A stretch of 8,554 nt of DNA from positions 1 to 8,554 of the forward strand of contig JASLIY010000096.1 in NCBI GenBank assembly GCA_030152675.1, written 5' to 3'. Source of the DNA: Acinetobacter sp. (lineage in GTDB: Bacteria; Pseudomonadota; Gammaproteobacteria; Pseudomonadales; Moraxellaceae). The notes beneath the pieces are model-generated. The model did not search any database, was not told where the DNA came from, and saw only the letters and a program-made list of their open reading frames with translations. The translations under genes were made by a program, and so were the position numbers. Positions 1 through 6,211 of the stretch are shown one piece after another. The first letter of the stretch is position 1. Each line of letters opens with the position of its first letter.

Positions 1-1030
1 CGCCATCGCTTAAGGTCTTATTGAGGTTGGTAATATTGGTGGTGTTATCAGTGATGTTCTTGGTATTGCCCGCAATATTGCTGGTATTGGTGCTAATGTT
101 ATTGCTATTGGTGGTAACACGGCCATCGACATTGCTGATCGCATCGCCAACGTTATTCACGCTTTTACCATCGACGCTATAGTTTGGCGCAGTGATATTG
201 CCGTTGGCATCGACGGTTGAGCCGCCACCCAAGGCACCCGCTACAGTAAGATTTGAGCTATACAACTGACTGCCATTGATCGCATCGACAGAAGTACTTG
301 AAACCTGACCTTTGGCAACATTGGTGAGCTTTCGTTGCAAGTCCGCATGACCAAAGGACACGGTATCCTCTTGTGATACAGAAGAATTATTCCCGATCGC
401 AACACTGTTTGAGGCTGTTGCATGCGCGGAGCGCCCGATCGCAATGCTCGATTCAGCTTGCGCAGCAGCGCCTCGCCCAATCGCCACCGATTGTTTATCG
501 GCCAAAGCATTTCGACCAAGCGCTACAGCAGAGTTTGAAGCCGCAGATGCAGAGCCCACAGCCGTGCCCCCTCCTTGACTATAGGCCGATGAACCCACTG
601 AGGTCGCACCTGCCATACTATTGGCATAGATTGCAGTTGCGTTTGTACCGAATGCTAAACTGCCATTATTTGCGTTTGAGCCGCTACCGAGATAAATAGC
701 ACCGCCTGTGGCATAGCCTTGATCATTAAGACTTGAGTTGTACATCCCATTGGTCAAAAGCTTCCAAAACTCAACATTTTCCATGAAGAGTCGGCCCGTT
801 GAGTTTGTCTCTTCGGCATGCACAGCAACAGAATAAGCCGATGTTGATACCCCGCCAAGAGATGCGATGGCTGTAAGCAGAACAACTTTTTGTATCATAG
901 ATTTAGAGGAATTATCCGTCGCATTTAAAGCTACAGATGATTTGGTTTTCTTCTTTGCACTGGCCAATTCCGATGCAACGGACCATACGCCTAGTGCTGC
1001 ATTCCACACACACTTATAAACTTTATTCAT
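1..1030 (-). CDS. Trimeric autotransporter adhesin, N-terminal part (3' end outside window)
   Basis: Surface adhesin of the type Vc (YadA-like) family, which trimerises and anchors itself in the outer membrane by a C-terminal barrel; that barrel lies outside the window. The 343 visible residues are open throughout. Residues 1-28 match the extended signal peptide region ([10 protein letters not shown] start, then a Lys-rich KKK stretch). A hydrophobic core at about 44-66 ends in VHA, giving probable cleavage after residue 72. Residues 124-227 carry YadA-head repeats of the SVAIG type; their conserved glycines (128, 146, 159, 172, 185, 199, 213, 227) lie 13-14 residues apart after the first step. 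Residues 228-257 are a neck ending in DAINGSQLY. After a connector (about 280-303), a heptad stalk begins at 305. The ATG at 1030 is preceded by a weak GAGAA (1038-1042) 7 nt away. An Ata-like role in adhesion or biofilm is inferred from the family; ligands cannot be read from sequence. Confidence 0.95.
   Translation of the reverse strand, partial: MNKVYKCVWNAALGVWSVASELASAKKKTKSSVALNATDNSSKSMIQKVVLLTAIASLGGVSTSAYSVAVHAEETNSTGRLFMENVEFWKLLTNGMYNSSLNDQGYATGGAIYLGSGSNANNGSLAFGTNATAIYANSMAGATSVGSSAYSQGGGTAVGSASAASNSAVALGRNALADKQSVAIGRGAAAQAESSIAIGRSAHATASNSVAIGNNSSVSQEDTVSFGHADLQRKLTNVAKGQVSSTSVDAINGSQLYSSNLTVAGALGGGSTVDANGNITAPNYSVDGKSVNNVGDAISNVDGRVTTNSNNISTNTSNIAGNTKNITDNTTNITNLNKTLSDG
11..118 (-). 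repeat. 21-nt coding repeats encoding N@d coiled-coil heptads
   Basis: Five imperfect 21-nt units encode seven-residue repeats in the adhesin stalk. Core position a is V305, I312, I319, I326, I333 and then L340. Position d is Asn at 308, 315, 322 and 329, then Leu at 336. The pattern is close to IxxNTxx, the known 'N@d' motif of trimeric autotransporter stalks, in which Asn layers inside the trimer bind anions. The array continues to the window edge or ends there, so its full length is unknown. Confidence 0.75.
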
Positions 1031-1494
1031 AGTATATTTCTCAAAAAGTCATATTTATCTACAAAAGGTCACCCATTTTTTTAAAAACCAATCATCACCA
1101 AAAAAATATTCGCCTGAACACCGAATAGTTATTTAACCGGTGATTTATCTTAAAAATAGTGTGATATGAATCGCTTAATTTTGATTTTTTACCTTTTGGA
1201 TAATATATTTTTAAAAATACGAGACATATATTATTAATATTTTTTTAACACTTTTTAACGCTAGGTATAAAAACTAACAACTCTTTTCTGTTTTTTATTA
1301 ATCAAACTGTCATATTTCATAAGGTTTAAAACTGACTTAAAATGTCCAGATAAAATGGTCAAAGCAGTCCCGATCTGGTCCATCAAATGCTTTACGCAAT
1401 ACAAAGCAGAACTACTTTGTTGTGATACATTGATGTTCTATTTATTTTTAATTCGCTGCTTAAGATAGCGCGATGTGTTTATTAGAGTATGTAT
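1031..1494. promoter_or_regulatory. AT-rich divergent intergenic region (adhesin / dsbC)
   Basis: No gene is seen in this 464-bp spacer. By hand count, 1141-1320 has about 36 G/C in 180 bases (20%), well below the flanking genes. It contains a perfect 14-bp palindrome TATTTTTAAAAATA (1206-1219), arms CCAGAT (1346-1351) and ATCTGG (1373-1378), and a small hairpin ACAAAG/CTTTGT (1401-1420). A weak dsbC promoter could be TTGTGA (1419-1424), 18 nt, TATTTT (1443-1448). No convincing -35/-10 pair was found for the adhesin. Promoters of both genes must lie here if they are transcribed separately. Confidence 0.6.
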
Positions 1495-2205
1495 ATGAAA
1501 ACTTGGTTCACTTTACTCAGCTTGGCGATATTCAGCATCACGACAGCGCAAGCGGATATTCAAAGCTTAGAAAAAAATTTGCAAAAAAACTTTCCAGACA
1601 TGCCCGCAAAATCCATTCATCGCACGCCATTGCCGGATATTTATGAGGTCTATATGGGGGGGCGGATTGTGTACACCAATGAACAAGGTCGTTACTTTAT
1701 GGTGGGGAGTTTAATTGACCTACCTGAACAAAAAAATCTTACCGAAGAGCGTGAGCAAATTCTTAAACGCATCGATGTTAAACAACTGCCTTTGAATCAA
1801 GCCATCAAACAGGTGAAAGGCAATGGCAAACGCGTGATTTATTTATTTAGTGATCCCGATTGCCCTTACTGTCAAAAACTCGAATTAGAATTGGCAAAAC
1901 TCAATAATGTGACGCTCTATTTATTTATGATGCCGTTGAAAGAATTACACCCCAATGCAGAACGTATTTCCAAGCAGATCTGGTGTTCTAAAAAACCCGC
2001 TCAGGCATGGACAGATTACACCGTCAATAAAAAACAACCGTCCGCAAAAGACAGCTGTGAAACCCCGATTGAAAAGAATATTGAACTTGCCAAAACATTA
2101 GAGATCACTGGCACACCGACTTTATTTCTAAAAGATGGTACCCGCCTCTCAGGTGCGATTCCCGCGGATGAATTGGATAAAATGCTCGATCAACTCGAGC
2201 AATAA
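1495..2205 (+). CDS. dsbC: DsbC-like periplasmic thiol:disulfide interchange protein
   Basis: Periplasmic disulfide isomerase of the DsbC/DsbG family, which reshuffles wrong disulfides in exported proteins and is normally kept reduced by DsbD; no dsbD is nearby. The 236-aa product has a signal peptide (MKTWFTLLSLAIFSITTAQA, cleavage about residue 20), an N-terminal dimerisation region (about 21-85) and a thioredoxin fold. The active site is CPYC (Cys123/Cys126) after FSDPD, where E. coli DsbC has CGYC. The cis-proline loop is GTPT (Pro208). Cys164 and Cys188 match the structural disulfide of E. coli DsbC. Two ATGs compete: 1489 leaves AGAG (1484-1487) only 1 nt away, while 1495 has a 7-nt spacing and begins a cleaner signal peptide, so 1495 is preferred. 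It may help fold envelope proteins in general; a link to the divergent adhesin is not supported, as the visible mature adhesin has no cysteine. Confidence 0.93.
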   Translation: MKTWFTLLSLAIFSITTAQADIQSLEKNLQKNFPDMPAKSIHRTPLPDIYEVYMGGRIVYTNEQGRYFMVGSLIDLPEQKNLTEEREQILKRIDVKQLPLNQAIKQVKGNGKRVIYLFSDPDCPYCQKLELELAKLNNVTLYLFMMPLKELHPNAERISKQIWCSKKPAQAWTDYTVNKKQPSAKDSCETPIEKNIELAKTLEITGTPTLFLKDGTRLSGAIPADELDKMLDQLEQ

Positions 2206-2207
2206 AC

Positions 2208-2277
2208 TCAAAGACTCGGCTCAAAACTTAGATTCAAAAGCACGATTCAAAAGCTCAGTTCAAATAAGAGGCTCAAA
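2208..2277 (+). repeat. Degenerate 13-nt tandem repeat (TCAAA core, six copies in register)
   Basis: TCAAA starts at 2208, 2221, 2234, 2247, 2260 and 2273, exactly 13 nt apart each time. The eight bases between copies are variable, with partial similarity such as AGCACGAT and AGCTCAGT. Two more copies at 2291 and 2317 are 26 nt (2 x 13) apart but out of register with the first six. The array begins 3 nt after the dsbC stop codon. Thirteen is not a multiple of three, so it is not a protein repeat. Function unknown. Confidence 0.75.
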
Positions 2278-2339
2278 TCTTTTAAGCTTGTCAAAGCTCA
2301 ACCCACACTCGGAATCTCAAAGCACAGTCAGATTTAAAA

Positions 2340-2356
2340 CTAAACGATACGTTTAG
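2340..2356. repeat. Perfect inverted repeat CTAAACG-ATA-CGTTTAG
   Basis: Two 7-nt arms flank a 3-nt spacer. It lies 14 nt before the UUCG hairpin, between dsbC and the Sel1 gene. It could be an RNA hairpin in the dsbC 3' region or a protein-binding dyad. Confidence 0.5.
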
Positions 2357-2370
2357 GCCTTCGATCTGAC

Positions 2371-2390
2371 GAGTGCTTCGGCACTTTCGC
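2371..2390 (+). terminator. Possible dsbC terminator (UUCG tetraloop hairpin)
   Basis: Stem AGTGC/GCACT closed by a C(UUCG)G tetraloop, extendable by one G-U pair (2371 with 2386). The following TTTCGCTT is only a weak U-tract. It is the best terminator candidate after dsbC, but a weak one. Confidence 0.35.
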
Positions 2391-2452
2391 TTAAATGATT
2401 GTATGTTTCACCGGAATCGCCACTTGAAATGAAAATATTCACCACATCAACG

Positions 2453-2482
2453 TTGAAATTATCCGCAGATGGGCGCTAGACT
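2453..2482 (+). promoter_or_regulatory. Possible promoter of the Sel1-repeat gene
   Basis: TTGAAA (2453-2458), 18 nt, TAGACT (2477-2482), giving a leader of roughly 80 nt. The -35 box overlaps a perfect 10-bp palindrome TCAACGTTGA (2447-2456), which could be an operator. Match quality is moderate (about 4 of 6 at each box). Confidence 0.3.
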
Positions 2483-2572
2483 AAATACAAGTTGATTTGA
2501 ATATCATTTGAAAAAGCATCAATGGAATGCCACAACATCAACAATGACATGAAAAGAAATTGAGAACCTCAT

Positions 2573-3412
2573 ATGAAGAAAATTATACTCGCCAGCTTGA
2601 TTACAGCGGCCAATATCAGCAGTTTTGCCGCCCCTGCCGCAAATCCCCAAAATACTGCAGCGACAAACTCAGTGATCAATAACAGTCCCGCCATTGATCC
2701 TGCCTTTGCCAAAGTACAAACACTGATCCAAGCCAATAACTTTACTGCGGCCTATCAAGAACTTGAGCGCCTCGCCAAAAGCGGTAATGCACAAGCGCTT
2801 TACAATCTTGCCTATCTCAACCAAGTGGGCAAAGGAACCCCACAGAACAATGCCAAAGCAGCCAAATACTATGAACAAGCAGGAGAAAAAGGTTACTCCA
2901 TTGCCAATTATGTCTTGGCACAAAACTACGCCACTGGTGGATTGGGGCTAAAAAAAGACGATAAAAAATCCCGTCAATACCTAGAAAAAGCATCTGCTCA
3001 AGGTTTTAATGACGCTACGGTTGAACTGGCAGTATTGTTGTTTGCCGAAGGTACAGCACAATCCGATAAACTGGCATTACAAAAACTCGATCCCCTATTA
3101 AAACAAGGTAATTATCAAGCCTTACATGCCAAAGCACTCTACGATATTAGCCAAGGCATTGTGCAAAAAAATACCAAACTGGTCGAACAAGGGTTGAACA
3201 ATATTAAAGACCTTGGGGTCAAAGGTTATATTCCAGCCCTAATGGCCATCGGCAATATGTTCGTCAATGGCAATATCACCGAACAAAACCTGCCTGAAGC
3301 CAAGAAAATTTATACCGCTTTGGCCGAGCAAAATGTCCCGCAGGCCAAAGAAAGTTTAGAACTGGTGAATAAACTGATTGCTGAACAAAGCAAAGCGGCA
3401 GTGAAAAAATAA
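2573..3412 (+). CDS. Secreted Sel1-like repeat (SLR/TPR) protein
   Basis: 279-aa protein made of Sel1-like helical repeats, a TPR-related fold for protein-protein contacts. The N-terminus MKKIILASLITAANISSFA followed by APAANPQ is a signal peptide, so the product is probably periplasmic. A Pro/Ala/Asn-rich linker (about 20-42) precedes helices from about 43. Clear repeats are at about 72-107 (ALYNLAYLNQVGKGT, then AAKYYEQAGEKG), 108-144 (ANYVLAQNYATGG, then YLEKASAQG), a degenerate one at 145-178, and 219-254 (ALMAIGNMFVNG). The C-terminus is Lys-rich. The ATG at 2573 follows GAGAA (2562-2566) at 6 nt. It stands alone between dsbC and a strong terminator. Partner and precise role cannot be told; members of this family often act as adaptors in envelope or signalling complexes. 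Confidence 0.9.
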   Translation: MKKIILASLITAANISSFAAPAANPQNTAATNSVINNSPAIDPAFAKVQTLIQANNFTAAYQELERLAKSGNAQALYNLAYLNQVGKGTPQNNAKAAKYYEQAGEKGYSIANYVLAQNYATGGLGLKKDDKKSRQYLEKASAQGFNDATVELAVLLFAEGTAQSDKLALQKLDPLLKQGNYQALHAKALYDISQGIVQKNTKLVEQGLNNIKDLGVKGYIPALMAIGNMFVNGNITEQNLPEAKKIYTALAEQNVPQAKESLELVNKLIAEQSKAAVKK

Positions 3413-3418
3413 TCTCGA

Positions 3419-3446
3419 GATCGAGTCGATTTACATCGGCTTGATC
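3419..3446 (+). other. 12-bp RNA stem-loop in the 3' UTR of the Sel1 gene
   Basis: The arm GATCGAGTCGAT (3419-3430) pairs over its whole length with ATCGGCTTGATC (3435-3446) around a TTAC loop. Ten pairs are Watson-Crick and two are G-U wobbles (3423/3442 and 3426/3439). The minus strand would have A-C mismatches at these positions, so the stem is favoured only in plus-strand RNA. It starts 6 nt after the stop codon and has no U-tract, so it is not itself a standard terminator. Confidence 0.6.
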
Positions 3447-3465
3447 ACTGTACTCGCAAGCCCTG

Positions 3466-3506
3466 AAAAAACTGCACCCTCCATAGTTTGGATGGTGCAG
3501 TTTTTT
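3466..3506. terminator. Bidirectional rho-independent terminator
   Basis: Left arm AAAAAACTGCACC (3466-3478) and right arm GGTGCAGTTTTTT (3494-3506) are perfect complements. After one mismatch the stem continues as TCCA/TGGA around a TAGTT loop. Runs of A before and T after give a U-tract on both strands, so it can end both the Sel1 gene (+) and the convergent oxidoreductase gene (-). Confidence 0.93.
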
Positions 3507-3530
3507 ATTTATTGCGGATTGGTTTGCAGC

Positions 3531-4649
3531 TTAGAGATCGAGTGCACCAAAGGGCTGAAATAAATTTTTATACTGGTGTGGCTGACAGCGTAAATACTGC
3601 GGTGCAATCTCGATCTGTTCGCCGAGTGCAGCAGCGGCATGCCATGGCCAACGCGGGTTATATAACATGGCACGCGCCAACCCGATCGCATCGGCCTGTT
3701 CAGTTGCTAAGATCTGTTCAGCTTGTTCTGGTTCAGTGATTAAACCCACAGCAATCACTGGAATCTCAAGCTGCTGTTTGATCTGTGCTGCAAAGCTGAC
3801 TTGATAATTAGGCCCCAATTGAATCTGTTGGCGAATATCCAAGCCACCCGAGGAAACATGAATATATACCGCACCCGCGGCTTGTAATTGTCGTGATAAC
3901 TCAATCGACTCAGCAACACTCCACCCCGCCTCGACCCAATCTTGGGCCGAGATCCGTACCCCAATTGGAAAACCCTCTGGCAACTGCTGTTGCATGGCGT
4001 TAAACACGTCCAAGGTCAGACGAATTCGATTTTCTAGACTGCCACCATAAGCATCATCACGCTGATTGGATAAAGGCGACATAAACTGATGCAACAAGTA
4101 ACCATGTGCAGCATGTAATTCAATCAAGTCAAAACCGGCCTCGAAGGCGCGTTGTGCCGCTTGGGCAAAATCCTGAATGATCTGCCCGATCTCCTCTTGG
4201 GTCAGTGCATGTGGGGCGTGATCCTGCGGATCGAAAGGCAATTCACTGGCGGATACTGTCTGCCAACCATGATCATCGTCTGCTGACAATTGTTGCTTGC
4301 CTAACCATGGCTTATCGGTCGAGGCTTTACGACCGGCATGCGCCAGTTGTACTGCAAATGGCATCGGTGAGAACACTTTGATCTGATTTAAGATTTCTCG
4401 AATGTGGTCACGTTGTTGATCATTCCATAATCCCACGTCGGCATAACTGATTCGCCCTGCTGCACTGACAGCGGTGGCTTCAACAATCGCCAAGCCAGCA
4501 CCTGAAAGTGCATAACTGGCCCATTGCTGTTGATGCCAAAAGCTCACCACGCCCTGATCTGTTGCAGAATACTGACACATTGGTGCAATGATAATTTTAT
4601 TGTTGAGCCTTAACGACCCAAATTGAATCGGTTGAAATAGTTTTGCCAT
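3531..4649 (-). CDS. Old Yellow Enzyme family NAD(P)H:flavin oxidoreductase (YqjM/XenA type)
   Basis: FMN-dependent ene-reductase that takes hydride from NAD(P)H and reduces activated C=C bonds, quinones or nitro compounds; the natural substrate is unknown. The 372-aa TIM barrel has the marks of the YqjM/XenA class: APMCQYS with Cys25 and Tyr27, QLAHAGRKAS (101-110), HAAHGYLLHQF with substrate-binding His179/His182 and Tyr184, GVRIS with Arg232, GLARAMLYNP with FMN phosphate-site Arg326, and QYLR near the C-terminus (351-354), matching the arginine finger of YqjM-like dimers. A GTG at 4655 is possible, but AGGA (4657-4660) lies 1 nt from it and 7 nt from the ATG at 4649, so the ATG is chosen. 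It diverges from mutM and converges on the Sel1 gene. No regulator gene is adjacent; an inverted repeat at 4722-4737 may be an operator. Confidence 0.95.
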   Translation of the reverse strand: MAKLFQPIQFGSLRLNNKIIIAPMCQYSATDQGVVSFWHQQQWASYALSGAGLAIVEATAVSAAGRISYADVGLWNDQQRDHIREILNQIKVFSPMPFAVQLAHAGRKASTDKPWLGKQQLSADDDHGWQTVSASELPFDPQDHAPHALTQEEIGQIIQDFAQAAQRAFEAGFDLIELHAAHGYLLHQFMSPLSNQRDDAYGGSLENRIRLTLDVFNAMQQQLPEGFPIGVRISAQDWVEAGWSVAESIELSRQLQAAGAVYIHVSSGGLDIRQQIQLGPNYQVSFAAQIKQQLEIPVIAVGLITEPEQAEQILATEQADAIGLARAMLYNPRWPWHAAAALGEQIEIAPQYLRCQPHQYKNLFQPFGALDL

Positions 4650-4721
4650 GCTCACATCCTGTTCAGTGATGATTTATTTTAGGCTGCTCTGAGGATCACC
4701 TGCAGATCGACACCGGCTAGC

Positions 4722-4737
4722 CTTGAAGATATTCAAG
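4722..4737. promoter_or_regulatory. Inverted repeat CTTGAA-GATA-TTCAAG between divergent genes
   Basis: Perfect 6-nt arms around a 4-nt spacer. Outside them AGC and GCT also pair if one C is bulged. It lies 72 bp upstream of the oxidoreductase ATG and about 40 bp before the mutM -35 box, a suitable place for a regulator of the oxidoreductase. The binding protein is unknown. Confidence 0.4.
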
Positions 4738-4776
4738 CTGCTATTTTTGTCATGTGTTTCATATCTTATTGTATTT

Positions 4777-4806
4777 TTGACAGCGTTGGCGAGATACCTT
4801 TATAGA
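4777..4806 (+). promoter_or_regulatory. Probable sigma-70 promoter of mutM
   Basis: A perfect -35 box TTGACA (4777-4782) is followed by 18 nt and TATAGA (4801-4806). Transcription would start near 4813, about 50 nt before the mutM ATG. A dyad CGCTAT/ATAGCG (4810-4831) covers the expected start. A second -10-like TAAAAT (4822-4827) has only a weak TTTATA partner 17 nt upstream. Confidence 0.5.
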
Positions 4807-4809
4807 TCG

Positions 4810-4831
4810 CGCTATCTCGCCTAAAATAGCG
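4810..4831. repeat. Dyad CGCTAT-N10-ATAGCG at the mutM transcription start
   Basis: Perfect 6-nt arms (4810-4815 and 4826-4831) separated by 10 nt, immediately downstream of the mutM -10 box. It could be an operator or a hairpin at the 5' end of the mRNA. Confidence 0.4.
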
Positions 4832-4863
4832 TGAATTTTCTCTATTTAAAGCTTGAGTGATCT

Positions 4864-5679
4864 ATGCCTGAGTTACCCGAAGTAGAAACCACCAAAACCA
4901 GTCTATTGCCTTTAATTCAACAACAGGTGATCGATGTTGAAGTGCGTGAATCGCGGTTACGTTGGCCGATTCCCGATGATCTGCACAAACTCAAGGGCCA
5001 GAAGCTCCTGCGGCTTAGTCGACGCTCTAAATATATTTTGGCTGAATTTGAACAGGATACGATGCTATGGCATTTGGGCATGTCCGGCAGTTTTCGGCTC
5101 TGTGATGCGAGCCATGAATTACGTAAGCACGATCATCTGATCATTCGCTTTGAAGACATCGAATTGCGCTATCATGATCCACGACGTTTTGGCTGCATCT
5201 TGTGGTTGGATGAGCAACATCAAGCCAAGTTACTCCAGCCCTTAGGCCCAGAACCGCTCAGTGATCAATTTAATGCCGCCTATTTAGCGGATAAACTCAA
5301 AAACAAAAAGGTCGGCATAAAAGTTGCTGTGATGGACAACCATGTCGTGGTCGGCGTGGGCAATATCTATGCAACTGAATGCTTATTTCATTTGGGCATT
5401 CATCCAGCGCAGCCGGCATCGAGTCTGAGTCTGCAGCAAATTGAATTGTTGGTGCTTGAGATCAAGCGCATCCTCAAGCAAGCGATTGATTTAGGTGGTT
5501 CAACCTTACGTGATTACAGCAATGCCATGGGTGAAAATGGTTATTTCCAACAGACCTTATTGGCCTATGGACGTGCCGGTGAAATGTGCGTCAACTGTGA
5601 AACCACCTTACAAAACATCAAGCTTGGACAACGTGCCAGTGTCTACTGCCCTGAATGCCAAGCGCTGCAGAAAGTATAA
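4864..5679 (+). CDS. mutM: Formamidopyrimidine-DNA glycosylase (Fpg/MutM)
   Basis: Bifunctional DNA glycosylase/AP lyase that removes 8-oxoguanine and formamidopyrimidines from DNA. The 271-aa length and all key residues fit. MPELPEVE gives the catalytic N-terminal Pro2 with Glu3 and Glu6. SRRSKY supplies Lys56 (E. coli Lys57). HLGMSGSFR carries the intercalating Met73, and DPRRFG the Arg108/Phe109 pair. The helix-two-turn-helix region includes VVGVGNIYA with Asn167. The C-terminal zinc finger is Cys242, Cys245, Cys262 and Cys265, with Arg257 before the last two. The start is fixed because Pro2 must follow Met1; GAG (4855-4857) lies 6 nt upstream. It diverges from the oxidoreductase gene and is probably co-transcribed with ppiC, since no terminator is seen in the 109-nt gap. 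Confidence 0.98.
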   Translation: MPELPEVETTKTSLLPLIQQQVIDVEVRESRLRWPIPDDLHKLKGQKLLRLSRRSKYILAEFEQDTMLWHLGMSGSFRLCDASHELRKHDHLIIRFEDIELRYHDPRRFGCILWLDEQHQAKLLQPLGPEPLSDQFNAAYLADKLKNKKVGIKVAVMDNHVVVGVGNIYATECLFHLGIHPAQPASSLSLQQIELLVLEIKRILKQAIDLGGSTLRDYSNAMGENGYFQQTLLAYGRAGEMCVNCETTLQNIKLGQRASVYCPECQALQKV

Positions 5680-5788
5680 GCTTAGATCTTGCCGCCTAAA
5701 CCACAGTGATGCCTCGAAAGCACAGCAATGTTCAACAAAGCAACACAACTAAAGTGATTACCGCAGTCAGGTAGAGAGGATAATATTG

Positions 5789-6073
5789 ATGAAAACCGCA
5801 ATCGTTCGACATATCTTGGTGAAAGACAAAGACTTTGCAGAACAGTTAAAACAAAAGATTCTCTCGGGTACAGAGTTTGCCAAGATCGCCAAAATGCATT
5901 CCACCTGTAACTCAGCCAGCAGAGGGGGTGAACTCGGTGAGGTTAAAAAAGGCCAATTGGTGCCCGTGATTGATCGCTTGGTTTTTACAGCAGCAGAACG
6001 AGTCTTGCATGGGCCGATCAAAAGCCAGTTTGGCTTTCATCTGATCGAGATTAAATTCCGTATGGAGTTTTAA
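5789..6073 (+). CDS. ppiC: Parvulin-type peptidyl-prolyl cis-trans isomerase
   Basis: Small single-domain parvulin that catalyses cis-trans isomerisation of prolyl bonds. At 94 aa it is almost the length of E. coli PpiC (93 aa). It has no signal peptide, so it acts in the cytoplasm. Family motifs are clear: RHILVKDK at the start (His8), FAKIAKMHSTC (30-40), RGGELGEVKKGQLVP (45-59), the VF pair at 65-66, and GPIKSQFGFHLIEI near the C-terminus (His84), covering the two active-site His regions. The ATG at 5789 has a good AGAGGA (5775-5780) at 8 nt; a TTG one codon earlier (5786) is less likely. It follows mutM by 109 nt with no terminator seen between, and ends before a strong two-way terminator. 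Confidence 0.95.
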   Translation: MKTAIVRHILVKDKDFAEQLKQKILSGTEFAKIAKMHSTCNSASRGGELGEVKKGQLVPVIDRLVFTAAERVLHGPIKSQFGFHLIEIKFRMEF

Positions 6074-6122
6074 TTCCCATATTTCCCCATGCAGATAACG
6101 AATCAGCTGAAATTCTCCCACA

Positions 6123-6151
6123 AAAAATGCGACCGATTGGGTCGCATTTTT
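6123..6151. terminator. Bidirectional rho-independent terminator
   Basis: Perfect 12-bp stem AAAAATGCGACC (6123-6134) and GGTCGCATTTTT (6140-6151) around a GATTG loop. The A/T ends give U-tracts on both strands, serving ppiC (+) and the convergent mscL (-). Confidence 0.93.
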
Positions 6152-6211
6152 GATTCAGCATTCAAATAGCTTATTCAAACAATTGGTCTAAATCGCTTGA
6201 ATGTTAAAGGC

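Larger units (their letters stand above)
2206..2572 (+). other. Intergenic spacer with TCAAA array, hairpins and Sel1-gene promoter
   Basis: This 367-bp stretch has no supported gene. In order it holds the 13-nt-periodic TCAAA array (2208-2277, with further copies at 2291 and 2317), an inverted repeat at 2340-2356, a UUCG-loop hairpin at 2371-2386 and a plausible promoter at 2453-2482. A reading frame that runs from inside dsbC to 2356 is not credible: it overlaps dsbC, has no ribosome site and its tail is low-complexity. Confidence 0.6.

Noticed and set aside
1..1030. Adhesin locus as a pseudogene, because it does not close in the window
   Set aside because: The frame is open and motif-complete from the extended signal peptide to the stalk; the gene is simply cut by the window edge.
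1433..1468. 11-residue upstream leader peptide before dsbC
   Set aside because: No ribosome site, no regulatory codon run and no attenuator-like structure after it.
2208..2321. CRISPR array or replication iterons
   Set aside because: Only five bases recur, spacers are 8 nt, and no cas, rep or origin-like features are nearby.
2135..2356. 73-codon frame overlapping the dsbC end and running through the TCAAA array
   Set aside because: It overlaps a certain gene in another frame, has no ribosome site, and its tail only reflects low-complexity repeat sequence.
1495..3412. dsbC plus Sel1-repeat gene as a new adhesin-maturation system
   Set aside because: Gene proximity alone. The visible mature adhesin has no cysteine, the adhesin is divergent from the other two, and nothing in sequence ties them together.
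3653..4655. GTG at 4655 as start of the flavin oxidoreductase
   Set aside because: The AGGA site would be only 1 nt from it but is 7 nt from the ATG at 4649, which also matches the usual N-terminus of the family.
5495..5752. 85-codon frame covering the mutM 3' end and the mutM-ppiC gap
   Set aside because: It overlaps the essential MutM zinc-finger coding region in another frame and resembles no known protein; the gap itself shows no clear gene.
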